A stretch of 64,000 nt of DNA from Mycobacteroides sp. LB1 (GTDB lineage Bacteria > Actinomycetota > Actinomycetes > Mycobacteriales > Mycobacteriaceae). Of this stretch, positions 48,099-56,539 are shown piece by piece. The notes beneath the pieces were generated by a model. It searched no databases and was not told where the DNA came from. It saw only the letters and a program-made list of their open reading frames with translations. How positions within the stretch are numbered: the first letter of the stretch is position 1; each line of letters starts with the position of its first letter. The translations under genes and the position numbers were made by a program. The DNA lies in contig NZ_JACCFF010000001.1 in assembly GCF_013449725.1 (NCBI RefSeq), positions 1,922,001 to 1,986,000 of the forward strand, written 5' to 3'.

Positions 48099-48569
48099 AT
48101 GCTTTTCTTGAGATCTCGATCGCGCTGCGCCGCGTTGGTCGCGGTAGCCGCGATCCCACTGGCGGCATGTTCCGGTGGTGGCAGCGCGCCATCCGATGCG
48201 CCGCTGTCGATCACGGTGGCTTCCGATGCCAACGGCACTCCTGGAATGTCCGGGCACAGCATGCCTGCGATATCCGGCAGCATGGCACCACACGGCAGCA
48301 CCCCGATGGCACCCGCTCCCGCCGGGCCCGCGGTCAACATCGAGAATTTCGCATTCAATCCCACGACGCTGACAGTGCCCGCCGGTACGACCGTCACCTG
48401 GACAAACAAGGACGAAGAGCCGCACAACGTGGTGGCCGAGGACGGCACGTTCCGATCACCCGGAATGGACGCTCAGGGCACGTTCTCCTACCAGTTCGCC
48501 CGGCCGGGCACGTACCCGTACGTGTGCGGAATCCACCCGTTCATGAAGGCAACGGTGGTAGTGCAATGA
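48099..48569 (+). CDS. Cupredoxin-domain lipoprotein
   Basis: 156 aa. Signal peptide with lipobox LAAC places lipidated Cys24 outside the membrane. Residues 45-75 are Met/His-rich (GMSGHSMP, SMAPHGSTPM), a possible extra copper site. The plastocyanin-like domain (about 78-156) has the copper ligands His109 (EPHNVV), Cys143, His146 and Met149 (YVCGIHPFM). It should be a type 1 copper electron carrier. AAAAGGGG precedes the ATG, and its stop overlaps the phosphoesterase start. Confidence 0.87.
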   Translation: MLFLRSRSRCAALVAVAAIPLAACSGGGSAPSDAPLSITVASDANGTPGMSGHSMPAISGSMAPHGSTPMAPAPAGPAVNIENFAFNPTTLTVPAGTTVTWTNKDEEPHNVVAEDGTFRSPGMDAQGTFSYQFARPGTYPYVCGIHPFMKATVVVQ

Positions 48570-49498
48570 CCGAGCAACACGGCCGACAAGATATGACGCG
48601 GCGGCAGCTGGTCCGCCACACCGCCTGGTTCGGCGCCGCGGTTGCGTTGACCGTGGCTGGCGGAGAAGTGATCTCGCATGTCGCAGGATCGGCCGCCGTG
48701 AACACGAGCACCCGCCCCACATTGCGCTTCGCGCAGATCAGCGACAGTCATATCGGGTTCAACGGCACCGCCAACCCCAATGTCGTCGATTCCTTCGGTC
48801 ACGCGATCAATCAGATCAACAACCTGGGCTACACCCCGGATTTCGTCATCCACACGGGCGATCTCACGCATCTGGCCACCGATGAGCAGTTCGATCAGGT
48901 CAAGCAGATGATGTCGGGGCTCGGCACCCCGCACGTGTTCACTGTTCCGGGGGAACACGATTCGGTCGACGATGCCGGACAGAAGTACCGCAGTGTCTTC
49001 GGCGGTGGCACCCGCGGCGACGGGTGGTACAGCTTCGATATCGCCGGTGTCCATGTGATCGGGCTGGTGAACACGCTCAATTTGAAGAAGCTCGGACACT
49101 TGGGAAACGATCAGCTCGAGTTCGTCGAAAAGGACGTTGCGCCCCTTTCTTCGGACACCCCGATCATCGTGTTCAGCCATATCCCGCTGTTCGCCATGTA
49201 TCCCGAATGGGGTTGGGGTACCGATGATTCCGCGCAGGCCCTGAGCTACCTGAAGCGGTTTGCGTCGGTGACATGCCTCAACGGTCATGTGCACCAGCTG
49301 TTCACCAAAACCGAAGGGAACATCACCTTCCACAGCGGTACGACGACGGCGTATCCCTTACCCAAACCGGGTGATGGTCCCGCTCCGAAACCGATGACGC
49401 TGCCAGCCGGCCAGCTGCACGACATCCTCGGCATTCGCGAGGTCAGCTACCTGAAGGGCAGTCAGGCGCTCGCCATCAAGGAGGACAAGCTGCTATGA
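48566..49498 (+). CDS. Tat-exported metallophosphoesterase with GEHD motif
   Basis: 310 aa calcineurin-like phosphoesterase. A twin-arginine motif (TRRQLVR, residues 11-17) and hydrophobic stretch precede the domain, so export by Tat is likely. Metal-site motifs: DSH (60-62), GDLTH (98-102), GEHD (129-132), FSHIP and NGHVHQ. The usual GNHD Asn is replaced by Glu130. Substrate unknown; CpdA-like cyclic nucleotide hydrolysis is one option. ATGA overlaps on both sides show translational coupling. Confidence 0.85.
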   Translation: MTEQHGRQDMTRRQLVRHTAWFGAAVALTVAGGEVISHVAGSAAVNTSTRPTLRFAQISDSHIGFNGTANPNVVDSFGHAINQINNLGYTPDFVIHTGDLTHLATDEQFDQVKQMMSGLGTPHVFTVPGEHDSVDDAGQKYRSVFGGGTRGDGWYSFDIAGVHVIGLVNTLNLKKLGHLGNDQLEFVEKDVAPLSSDTPIIVFSHIPLFAMYPEWGWGTDDSAQALSYLKRFASVTCLNGHVHQLFTKTEGNITFHSGTTTAYPLPKPGDGPAPKPMTLPAGQLHDILGIREVSYLKGSQALAIKEDKLL

Positions 49499-49905
49499 AC
49501 GTCGTGCTTCGCCTCGGACTGTCCGCGACGCTGGCCGTCAGTGGGTATGTCCACGCCTACCTGTACATGCATGGTTACCAAAACATTCCGACAGTCGGAC
49601 CCGGCTTCCTGATTCAGGCCAGTGTCTTCATCGCGTTGGCCGTGCTGATCGCGGTCGGCGCACCCGAGTGGATAGTGGCACTCGCCGCGCTGGGTTCAGC
49701 CGGTGCGCTGGTGTCGTTCGCGTTATCCCGCACTGTCGGTTTGTTCGGGTTTTCCGAACGTGGTTGGGATCCGGCGCCGTATGCGGTCATCAGCGTGGTG
49801 ACGGAACTGGCCGCCGTCGCCTTGGCGAGCGTCCTACTCACCAAGCGTGTACGGCGGCCAGCGGCGACCCCGACGTCCCAGACGAGGCCGCTACCGCAAC
49901 AGTGA
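49495..49905 (+). CDS. Small four-helix membrane protein
   Basis: 136 aa with about four hydrophobic segments (residues 4-20, 40-56, 60-78, 96-117) and a polar Pro/Thr-rich C-terminus. The N-terminal HAYLYMHGY has two His and could bind metal. No family recognised. Last gene of the sigma/Rieske/cupredoxin/phosphoesterase series, overlapping the phosphoesterase stop by 4 bases; its stop abuts the convergent SDR stop with no gap. Confidence 0.75.
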   Translation: MNVVLRLGLSATLAVSGYVHAYLYMHGYQNIPTVGPGFLIQASVFIALAVLIAVGAPEWIVALAALGSAGALVSFALSRTVGLFGFSERGWDPAPYAVISVVTELAAVALASVLLTKRVRRPAATPTSQTRPLPQQ

Positions 49906-50679
49906 CTACTTCGTGGTGTAGCCGCCGTTGATCAGGATGGTCTGTCCGGTGATCCACCAGCCGTCGCTGACGAGGAATCGGATGAACGGGGTGATGTCCT
50001 CGATATCGGTGAGACCGGTCTTGGAGAATGGCGAAAGTGCGGCCGCGGTCTTGTGGTACGCGACCGCCTCCTCACCTTCGGCCGGGTAGAAAAACGGCGT
50101 ATCCATGGGACCCGGACCCACCGCGGTCACCGAGATGCCGCGCTCGCCGTACTCCTTTGATGCAGCGCGGGTGAAGTGCTCTACCGGGGCCTTCGTACCG
50201 GCGTACGCCGCATAGAAGGGGGTGTACGCGCCCAGCAGCGAGGTCACCAGCGTCACGATCTTGCCGTTGTCGTTGACATGCTTACCCGCCTCCTTGAGGA
50301 ACAGGAACGCGGACTTGGAGTTCACCGCGCTGGCCGAGTCGTACTCCTCCTCGGTGATCTCGGCGAACGGCTTCTTGATGACCTTGCCGACGGTGTTGAT
50401 CGCGATATCGGGCCGCCCCACTGCTTCGACCGTATCTGCGAACAGTTTGCTTACCGCTGCTCCCGTAGTCAGGTCGCCCTGGAATGCAACCGCCTTAGCG
50501 CCGGCCGCCTCTACCGCGGCCACCGTCTCGTCGGCAGCTTCCTTGCTCGAGGGGCTGTTGTAATGCACGGCTACGGCGCCGACCCCGTGCTCGGCGAGAT
50601 CCCGCGCAATGAGTCCGCCCAGATTCTTGCCACCACCAGCGATGAGTACTGTCTTACCATTTAGTGAATGATTCGTCAC
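49906..50679 (-). CDS. Short-chain dehydrogenase/reductase
   Basis: 257 aa SDR. Cofactor motif variant IAGGGKNLGGLIA (GGGxxxGG instead of TGxxxGxG), INTVGK in place of NNAG, and catalytic Tyr-Lys in YAGTK. The C-terminus WWITGQTILINGGYTTK is standard. It is divergent from a LysR regulator that probably controls it. The substrate is unknown. Confidence 0.85.
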   Translation of the reverse strand: MTNHSLNGKTVLIAGGGKNLGGLIARDLAEHGVGAVAVHYNSPSSKEAADETVAAVEAAGAKAVAFQGDLTTGAAVSKLFADTVEAVGRPDIAINTVGKVIKKPFAEITEEEYDSASAVNSKSAFLFLKEAGKHVNDNGKIVTLVTSLLGAYTPFYAAYAGTKAPVEHFTRAASKEYGERGISVTAVGPGPMDTPFFYPAEGEEAVAYHKTAAALSPFSKTGLTDIEDITPFIRFLVSDGWWITGQTILINGGYTTK

Positions 50680-50828
50680 TCGATTATCTCCCTTTTCGCA
50701 TCCGTGGACTCGCCCTCACGAGTGGGCTCCATGGTTACCCATGTCTCTCCTCGAAATCGTAGGTTTAGATAACACAAGGAAAAACCATATAATTCTTGTA
50801 TACACACAAATAGGAGTTGTATTTGCAG
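50680..50828. promoter_or_regulatory. Divergent SDR/LysR promoter region
   Basis: 149 bases, AT-richer than the surroundings. ACACAAG near 50773 and CTTGTAT near 50794 form an interrupted inverted repeat spanning about 28 bases, consistent with a LysR-type site. AGGAG at 50812-50816 serves the LysR gene. Confidence 0.4.
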
Positions 50829-51833
50829 ATGAACGAGGCGAGAGAGAGCAGTTCGCTAGCTGACTTACTGGATTCCCGGCGATTGTTTCAGTTCGTGGTG
50901 GCCGCGGAGGCACCCACACTCGCCGCTGCGGCCAGCGAGCTCTTCATCACGCAGCAGGCGCTTTCCTCCGCGATCCGCCAGCTCGAACGCGATCTCGGTG
51001 TGGCGCTGTTCTCTCGGGCACAGCGCAGCCTGCAACTGACCGAATCAGGCCGCGAGCTGTACACCGGTGCCAAGCCGCTGCTCGCGGGAATCCGAGTGTT
51101 GGCCAACGCAACGCGGAATGCGACACATCCACAACCCGCGTTTGTCATCGCCCACTCCCCGGCAATATCGAGTGACGAGGTCTATCGCCTTATCGAACCC
51201 GCTGTCATCGCCGACCCATCGATGTCAATCACCGTTCGGCAGGTCTTTCCCGATGCCATGCACGACGGCCTGCTCGATGGCTCGCTCGACCTGGCGCTCC
51301 GCCGCGGGGTCGATATGCCCGCCGATTTGGCCACCGACACTCTCCTCTATCAGCCGCTCCGTATCGCCGTGGTGCAGTCCCACAGCCTCGCGACCCGTGA
51401 TCGCATCGACATCACCGAAATCGCCGAGTTTCCCATAGTGGTGTGGGCCCCACCCCGCCATTCGTTCTACACGGACCTGTTGGTTTCACATTGCCGGCGA
51501 AGTGGTTTCGAACCACGACTGCTGGTCAATCCGGTGCAGGGCACGCCTCCGTACACCGCGGTGCTCGCACACCCAGACCATTGCGCGTTCGTCACCGACG
51601 ACCCGGGGGACGTTTACCACGGCAACGTACGGGTAGTCGAGATCGTCGATCCCCCATTGGTTCCCGTTCAGGCCGTGTGGCTTCCTCATTCGGTGTCTAC
51701 CGTCCGCGCCACACTGTTCGAGGCCGTCCAGGACGCAGCTGTTGTCAGCACGCCATCCCGGTTGGAAGATGGAGGCATTCGGAGAAGCACTCCGAGACGG
51801 TCCCATGTCACGCATATATCGGATGTTCAATGA
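50829..51833 (+). CDS. LysR-family transcriptional regulator
   Basis: 334 aa. Winged helix at about residues 15-75 (LFQFVVAAEAPTLAAAASELFITQQALSSAIRQLERDLGVALF), then a periplasmic-binding-like effector domain. ATG at 50829 is 12 bases from AGGAG; a TTG at 50823 would have better spacing (6 bases), so the start is unsure. It faces the SDR gene, the usual LysR target arrangement. The last 29 bases overlap the phosphoribosyltransferase gene. Confidence 0.87.
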   Translation: MNEARESSSLADLLDSRRLFQFVVAAEAPTLAAAASELFITQQALSSAIRQLERDLGVALFSRAQRSLQLTESGRELYTGAKPLLAGIRVLANATRNATHPQPAFVIAHSPAISSDEVYRLIEPAVIADPSMSITVRQVFPDAMHDGLLDGSLDLALRRGVDMPADLATDTLLYQPLRIAVVQSHSLATRDRIDITEIAEFPIVVWAPPRHSFYTDLLVSHCRRSGFEPRLLVNPVQGTPPYTAVLAHPDHCAFVTDDPGDVYHGNVRVVEIVDPPLVPVQAVWLPHSVSTVRATLFEAVQDAAVVSTPSRLEDGGIRRSTPRRSHVTHISDVQ

Positions 51834-52455
51834 TCGCCAGGACGCCGGCCGCGTACTGGCGAGCATCCTTGCGCCCTACACGATGCAGGATGTGGTGGTC
51901 CTCGCGTTACCGCGTGGAGGAATACCGGTGGGGCGGGAGATCGCGACAGCCTTGAGAGCCCCCCTTGAGGCGCTAGTCGTGCGCAAGCTCGGGGTCCCCG
52001 GACACGAGGAGTACGCGATGGGCGCCATCGCCAGCGGGGGCCAAGTGGTTATCGACGAGAACATCGTGCGCATGATGGGAATCACCCCCGAACAACTCGA
52101 AGACGTGGCCACCCACGAGCGCCTCGAGCTCGCCCGTCGTGAGCATGCCTATCGGAATCACTGCCGCACCGAAATCGAAGGTAAGACAGTCATTCTGGTC
52201 GACGACGGGATTGCCACCGGTGCGACGCTGCGCGTGGCGCTACTGGCGATCAGAAAGAGGGCGCCCGCACGGGTGATAGCGGCTGTTCCCGTCGCGCCAC
52301 GGTCGGCGTTTGGTCGATTCGATTCCCTTGTCGACGATTTCGTCGTTGCGTCCTCTCCCACCCGATTCCTCGCGGTGGGCGATGCCTACCAGGACTTTCA
52401 CCAGGTCTCCGACGAGGAGGTACGCGCGCTGTTGTCGCTGCCGATCGCAAAATAG
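51805..52455 (+). CDS. Phosphoribosyltransferase-family protein
   Basis: 216 aa type I phosphoribosyltransferase fold. The PRPP-binding loop is VILVDDGIATGATLRVAL, and PRGGIPVG and VRKLGVPGHEEYAMGAIA are typical of the stress-associated actinobacterial branch (dormancy-linked PRTases). Its true substrate is unknown. ATG at 51805 lies within the LysR 3' end; longer frames to 51742 are possible but lack support. Confidence 0.83.
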   Translation: MSRIYRMFNDRQDAGRVLASILAPYTMQDVVVLALPRGGIPVGREIATALRAPLEALVVRKLGVPGHEEYAMGAIASGGQVVIDENIVRMMGITPEQLEDVATHERLELARREHAYRNHCRTEIEGKTVILVDDGIATGATLRVALLAIRKRAPARVIAAVPVAPRSAFGRFDSLVDDFVVASSPTRFLAVGDAYQDFHQVSDEEVRALLSLPIAK

Positions 52456-52480
52456 CCTGGCGTGCGCCTACCTTGAGAGC

Positions 52481-52921
52481 ATGCGTGCGGTGGCGATGAC
52501 GGTCTTGTCCCTTGTTCTGCTTGCGGGTTGCGGCGACCGCGGGCTCGACACACCCACCGCGGCAGCCGATACCCCCGGCGCCACCGCAACCTCAACCCCG
52601 TCCGAGAATCCCCCGATGGACGGGGCAACGGTTTTCGAGGACGACCCACGTATCGTCGACAGCCGTCCGGTGCCATTCGACATCTGGAGTCGTTCCCCAG
52701 ACGGCAATGCGGTGATCGTGTACTTCACCAGCGGTACTCCGCAATGCCATGGCGTGCACGCGACCGTTCACGAGACCGATGACGCGGTGGAGATCGCACT
52801 GCGCGGTGGCACGCCGCCGGAAGCCGTCGACAAGATGTGCATCCTCATCGCCCTACAGGGCAGTCTGGCCGTGCCACTGCAGAGCCCACTCGGCGATCGG
52901 CGAGTGCTGAGCGTGTCCTAA
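52481..52921 (+). CDS. Putative lipoprotein
   Basis: 146 aa. The N-terminus MRAVAMTVLSLVLLAGCGD is a lipoprotein signal with lipidated Cys17. A Thr/Pro/Ala linker (20-50) leads to a small domain with two cysteines (TPQCHG, VDKMCIL) that could form a disulfide. No family recognised. It lies 25 bases after the phosphoribosyltransferase gene and 4 bases from the convergent phosphatase-family gene. Confidence 0.78.
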   Translation: MRAVAMTVLSLVLLAGCGDRGLDTPTAAADTPGATATSTPSENPPMDGATVFEDDPRIVDSRPVPFDIWSRSPDGNAVIVYFTSGTPQCHGVHATVHETDDAVEIALRGGTPPEAVDKMCILIALQGSLAVPLQSPLGDRRVLSVS

Positions 52922-52925
52922 AAGG

Positions 52926-53963
52926 TCATTTCGCCGGGTCATGTTTGAAGCTCACCCTGACGATGCCGTGGTCCCCAGTACCGGTCTCCCGGTGATTCTC
53001 GAAGTTGAGGTGATCGTTGTTGATCAGCAGCCCATCAAAGAGCCACACCCGCTTACGGCTGTGGTCGTAGAACTGCTCGCTAACCAGCACATGGTCGAGA
53101 GATTCCCGCAGATCTTGATGCACGTGGGTGTAGTACACGTCGCGCGTGTCTCGGTACTCTTGCAGCGTCTGGGCTGAATAGAGTCCAAAGTCGCTGCCGC
53201 CCTGCGAATCTCCGACAAGGTAGCGCGGCTGCGCAGTAAGGATGTTCGCGGTGTTGCTCTCCTTGCCGTCGTTCATATCGCCGAGCACGATGACCGGGGT
53301 CTCCGTATCTCGCATGACCCCGTTGAGGAGGATCCGCACGGCCACCGCCTCAGCGGTTCGGCGGATGGTCGAGATCCCGTCACCCAGTGCCTGCTGATGT
53401 GGCCGATACGTCGCCGAGGACTTCTTATACCAGGATTCCCTACTGATCTGCGTGGGAAGCTTGGATTTAAGGTGCACCACAAAGACTTCCGTGGCCGGCT
53501 CGTCGTCACGTAGCTGGACCTGAAAGTTCAACACGGGCCGCGAAAAGCTCGTGATCGAGACGTCGATGACGGGCGCCTGCGGATCAGCGGGATCATCCCT
53601 GGACTCAAGCCGCACGGCCTTCGGGAAGTCGTTGATCCACTTGGGTTTTCCGATGAGCAGGCCCTTGCGCACCAGGGCCGCACAGGTGATCGAGGTTCCG
53701 ACGGCCGGGGTGGCCAGCACGTCGTACTCGTCGGCCAGTCCCTTCGGATCCACCGCGAGGACGGCCTCCAGAGCGCTCTTACTCCACACCTCCTGCATCC
53801 CGATCACGTCGGCGCCAACCGTCCCCAATTGCCATGCCGCCCACTCGGTCTTGCACTTGAACTCCTCGGGCGTCCACGGCTTGGTCGTCGCGTACAGCTT
53901 GGCCTTTGCGTCCTGCAGGTTGTACATATTGAACGTCGCGACACTGAATGTGGTCCGGACCAT
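52926..53963 (-). CDS. Endonuclease/exonuclease/phosphatase-family protein
   Basis: 345 aa EEP-fold enzyme. All motifs of the fold are present: FNMYNL, GMQEVW (metal Glu), VVHLKSK, VLGDMND (catalytic Asp, Asn), SLDHVLVS and TGDHGIVR (Asp-His pair). No signal peptide. It might act on nucleic acid, phosphoinositides or sphingomyelin; sequence alone does not decide. A tandem 28-base repeat lies just upstream. Confidence 0.87.
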   Translation of the reverse strand: MVRTTFSVATFNMYNLQDAKAKLYATTKPWTPEEFKCKTEWAAWQLGTVGADVIGMQEVWSKSALEAVLAVDPKGLADEYDVLATPAVGTSITCAALVRKGLLIGKPKWINDFPKAVRLESRDDPADPQAPVIDVSITSFSRPVLNFQVQLRDDEPATEVFVVHLKSKLPTQISRESWYKKSSATYRPHQQALGDGISTIRRTAEAVAVRILLNGVMRDTETPVIVLGDMNDGKESNTANILTAQPRYLVGDSQGGSDFGLYSAQTLQEYRDTRDVYYTHVHQDLRESLDHVLVSEQFYDHSRKRVWLFDGLLINNDHLNFENHRETGTGDHGIVRVSFKHDPAK

Positions 53964-53991
53964 ATCTAGCTCCCTTGAGCGATGCTCCTGT

Positions 53992-54047
53992 GATCGTCAC
54001 GATATTCCGAGTATCTCTGGATCGTCACGGTATTCGGAGGATCTCCG
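53992..54047. repeat. Tandem 28-base repeat upstream of EEP gene
   Basis: Two copies, 53992-54019 and 54020-54047, are identical at 24 of 28 positions; each begins GATCGTCACG and contains TATTC. They lie 29-84 bases before the EEP-family start on the minus strand, in the promoter zone. The repeat unit includes the partly palindromic GATATTCCGAGTATC, so paired regulator sites are likely. Confidence 0.6.
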
Positions 54048-54195
54048 TATCGCCCCAATAGACGAGGTCACGTCGAGATTGTTCACCCGGTTGCCGCGTA
54101 CCCGTCATACGGGATTGCCCGCCAAGCGCGAGTGCGCCAGACGGGGTTCTCGTGTTGTTTCCTGTCCAGCAATGTTCCGTGGCTAGCTTCCAGCC

Positions 54196-54855
54196 ATGGA
54201 CATGGGTCTGGCGCCGGCGGACGTCATGGATCCGATGTACTGGCTTGGCGAAGGCGGGCTGTTCGGGGGCGCCGTCCTGGCCGGGGTCATGATCATCGTC
54301 TTCATCGAAACCGGGCTACTCTTCCCCTTCCTGCCCGGTGACACCCTGTTGTTTTCCGCTGGACTGATTGCCGCTCAGCCGAATTCCCCGATTTCGATCC
54401 AGGTGCTGGCGCCCTGCGCCGCCGTGGCCGCCCTGCTGGGCAGTCAATGCGGTTACTTCATCGGACGTCGACTGGGCCCGGCATTGTTCAAGAAGGAAGA
54501 TGCGCGCTTCTTCAAACAGCGGTATTTGACGGCTTCTCGCGAGTTCTTCGACAAACACGGACCCAAGACGCTTCTCGTCGCACAGTTCATCGGTGTGGTT
54601 CGCACCTTCACCCCGGTGATCGCCGGCATGTCCGGCATGCGCTATCCAATATTTTTGCTGTACAACGCTATTGGCAGCACCGCATGGGGCATCGGCCTGA
54701 CGACGGTCGGCTATTTCCTGGGCAATATCGCGTTCGTCGGGGAGCACCTGGACATCATCATCCTGGTGATCGCCATCTTGTCGACCCTCCCCGCCGTCGC
54801 GACGGCCGCCAAGGTGTACCTGGATAGACGGCGCGCGGTCGCCGATAACGGCTGA
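54196..54855 (+). CDS. DedA-family membrane protein
   Basis: 219 aa. The DedA/VTT signature is present: ETGLLFPFLPGDTLLFSAGLIAA near the N-terminus, and the membrane segment with RTFTPVIAGMSGM containing the conserved Arg. Five to six hydrophobic segments in total. Family members flip undecaprenyl phosphate or phospholipids across the membrane. Convergent with the CGNR gene, 3 bases apart. Confidence 0.9.
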   Translation: MDMGLAPADVMDPMYWLGEGGLFGGAVLAGVMIIVFIETGLLFPFLPGDTLLFSAGLIAAQPNSPISIQVLAPCAAVAALLGSQCGYFIGRRLGPALFKKEDARFFKQRYLTASREFFDKHGPKTLLVAQFIGVVRTFTPVIAGMSGMRYPIFLLYNAIGSTAWGIGLTTVGYFLGNIAFVGEHLDIIILVIAILSTLPAVATAAKVYLDRRRAVADNG

Positions 54856-54858
54856 ACG

Positions 54859-55479
54859 CTAGGAACCCGCCGGACTTTGGCGGTCATAGTGCCGCTTGAC
54901 CCGGGCTCGGTTACCGCATTTCGGGGTGCACCATTCCCGCCGGGGGTGCTCCTTGACGAAGTACAAGACGCAGTGCGAAGCAAGGCACGCGCGCAGCTGA
55001 TGACGTCCCTGACCACCAAAGAAATCGACCGCCTGACGAGCGATTAGCCCCACGGTCAACCGTGCCTGCGATCCGCGCGCCGTCACGGTTCTCGTCGGCT
55101 CCCCGTCCACGGGCCACACCAGCTCGGCCCGGATGCGCGCGAGCGTATTGATGGTGGCGACGGCCTGGGCATGTGCAGTACCGGATGTCGGGGGTCGCGG
55201 ATCCTCGGTGACTTCGGACGCCAGGCACCGTAGCGCGTCACGCAGCGCCCGCAGGTCACCGGCAACGATACGCGCATCCTCCAACGGGAACCTGATGGTC
55301 TGCGCACCCGATTCGGCGAGGATGCGTTCCGCCATCGCGTTGAGCCACGCGTGCACCGCGACATCACCATCCAGGGCGTCCCGCACCTCCCCGCGACCAC
55401 CGCGAACGGTGTTCATCAGCTCCACGGGAAGTGGTTCCCCCAGGATGGCGGCGATCGTGCTCGACGTGCTTGTATCCAA
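54859..55479 (-). CDS. CGNR zinc-finger (ABATE domain) protein
   Basis: 206 aa. An N-terminal ABATE domain (about 1-150) is followed by the CGNR zinc finger: Cys in CLASHCVLYFV and WCTPKCGNRARVKRHY at the C-terminus give four zinc ligands. Proteins of this group are predicted stress-linked transcription regulators in actinobacteria. The ATG at 55479 is the first in the frame. Targets unknown. Confidence 0.87.
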   Translation of the reverse strand: MDTSTSSTIAAILGEPLPVELMNTVRGGRGEVRDALDGDVAVHAWLNAMAERILAESGAQTIRFPLEDARIVAGDLRALRDALRCLASEVTEDPRPPTSGTAHAQAVATINTLARIRAELVWPVDGEPTRTVTARGSQARLTVGLIARQAVDFFGGQGRHQLRACLASHCVLYFVKEHPRREWCTPKCGNRARVKRHYDRQSPAGS

Positions 55480-55626
55480 GCTTCGACCATATCTCGCCTA
55501 ATGGATAAAGCCACTTGTAACCATGTGGCCTATCTAACAGTGCAGAGGAAGGACCTCCTAATGGTTTGGGGTTCTTTTAAGCATTAGAACTTTTGATGAC
55601 CTTCTCTTGACACTAAGGAAACTGCC

Positions 55627-55941
55627 ATGAACACCCGCATCGCCCCATTCGCACAATCGGCCGTCCGGTCGGCAGTTTCGTTCCTGGTGGCGCTGGCCGC
55701 GCTCGCAGCGATGGCCGTGGCCTCGTTCGCCTTCACCGCGCAGGCCTCCGCAGCCGGGGGTAGCGGATCCTCCGCCTCCGACACCGTCGACCGGCTACAG
55801 GCGCAGGGCTACACAGTCCAGCTGAATGGCATCGCCGACGCGCCGCTTTCCCAATGTGTGGTGACGGGTATCGAGGGCCTGCGTGGCGCCACCGCCTTCT
55901 CGACGGTGTACGTCGACATCTCCTGCCCCACCCACAACTGA
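55627..55941 (+). CDS. Small secreted protein with two cysteines
   Basis: 104 aa. A long hydrophobic segment (residues 17-38) ending ASAAG gives a Sec signal with cleavage near residue 42. The mature part, DTVDRLQAQGYTVQLNG, has Cys77 and Cys100, which probably form a disulfide. I recognise the pattern as a small secreted-protein family widespread in mycobacteria, without known function. AAGGAAA precedes the ATG. A large hairpin follows. Confidence 0.78.
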   Translation: MNTRIAPFAQSAVRSAVSFLVALAALAAMAVASFAFTAQASAAGGSGSSASDTVDRLQAQGYTVQLNGIADAPLSQCVVTGIEGLRGATAFSTVYVDISCPTHN

Positions 55942-55944
55942 ATC

Positions 55945-56016
55945 CAACCGAATACGCGAACGCGGACTCAACCCGGTCATAAGGCCGTGGGAGTCCGCGT
56001 TTGGCGTATTCGGTTG
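55945..56016 (+). terminator. Long hairpin after the small secreted-protein gene
   Basis: CAACCGAATACGC (55945-55957) pairs with GCGTATTCGGTTG (56004-56016), and ACGCGGACTC (55960-55969) pairs with GAGTCCGCGT (55991-56000), giving a stem of about 24 bases with a small bulge and a 21-base loop. It begins directly after the stop codon. Confidence 0.7.
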
Positions 56017-56164
56017 TCCTGCTTTATCGAACAGCCCCGTCTCCGCGATTATTCCGGGCCGGGCTGACTGACATATCACAGGCCGTTCAGGATGGCAACG
56101 GATCGCGCTCACGTTATTAGAAGCATCGCAAGAAGATGTTCAAAAGTATTGGAGCGCAGACGAA

Positions 56165-56446
56165 ATGACCACTATTAGCGCCGCCTCGCAGGCAATCTCC
56201 ACCAACCTCCGTCGCGCTGTCGCCGCCGCTGGTATCGGTCTCGCAATCCTGGTGCCCACCTACGCCGCCATCGAGCTGGCCGCCGCACCTGTCTCCGCTG
56301 TCGCAGGCGCCGGCAATGACGGCCCCGGGGGCAACAACCGGGACCACGCCCGGCTGGGCACCGGCCAGTACTCGATGAACAACTCCGGACCGCAGATGCG
56401 CTACACCTCGCCCCCCAGCGGCCAGTACATCGGCGGCATTAACTAA
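56165..56446 (+). CDS. Small exported or membrane-linked protein
   Basis: 93 aa. One hydrophobic segment at about residues 18-48 with an Ala-rich end suits a signal peptide or anchor. The remainder is Gly/Asn/Pro-rich and polar (GNDGPGGNNRDHARLG), without recognised domain. GGAG stands 10 bases before the ATG, and a canonical terminator follows, so a separately transcribed short gene is well supported. Function unknown. Confidence 0.7.
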   Translation: MTTISAASQAISTNLRRAVAAAGIGLAILVPTYAAIELAAAPVSAVAGAGNDGPGGNNRDHARLGTGQYSMNNSGPQMRYTSPPSGQYIGGIN

Positions 56447-56461
56447 GCCCGCCGAAAGGAC

Positions 56462-56504
56462 AAGGGCCACTTCCGAATCAGCCTACGGAAGTGGCCCTTT
56501 TCTT
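56462..56504 (+). terminator. Intrinsic terminator with T-run
   Basis: AAGGGCCACTTCCG (56462-56475) and its exact complement CGGAAGTGGCCCTT (56486-56499) form a 14-base stem with a 10-base loop, followed by TTTTCTT. This is a textbook Rho-independent terminator for the small exported-protein gene. Confidence 0.88.
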
Positions 56505-56539
56505 GTGGCCGGGACGGGGCCCGTTGAGCCGAACCGACA

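Noticed and set aside
55945..56016. Possible small RNA or repeat element
   Set aside because: No promoter visible; a terminator hairpin directly after a stop codon is simpler.
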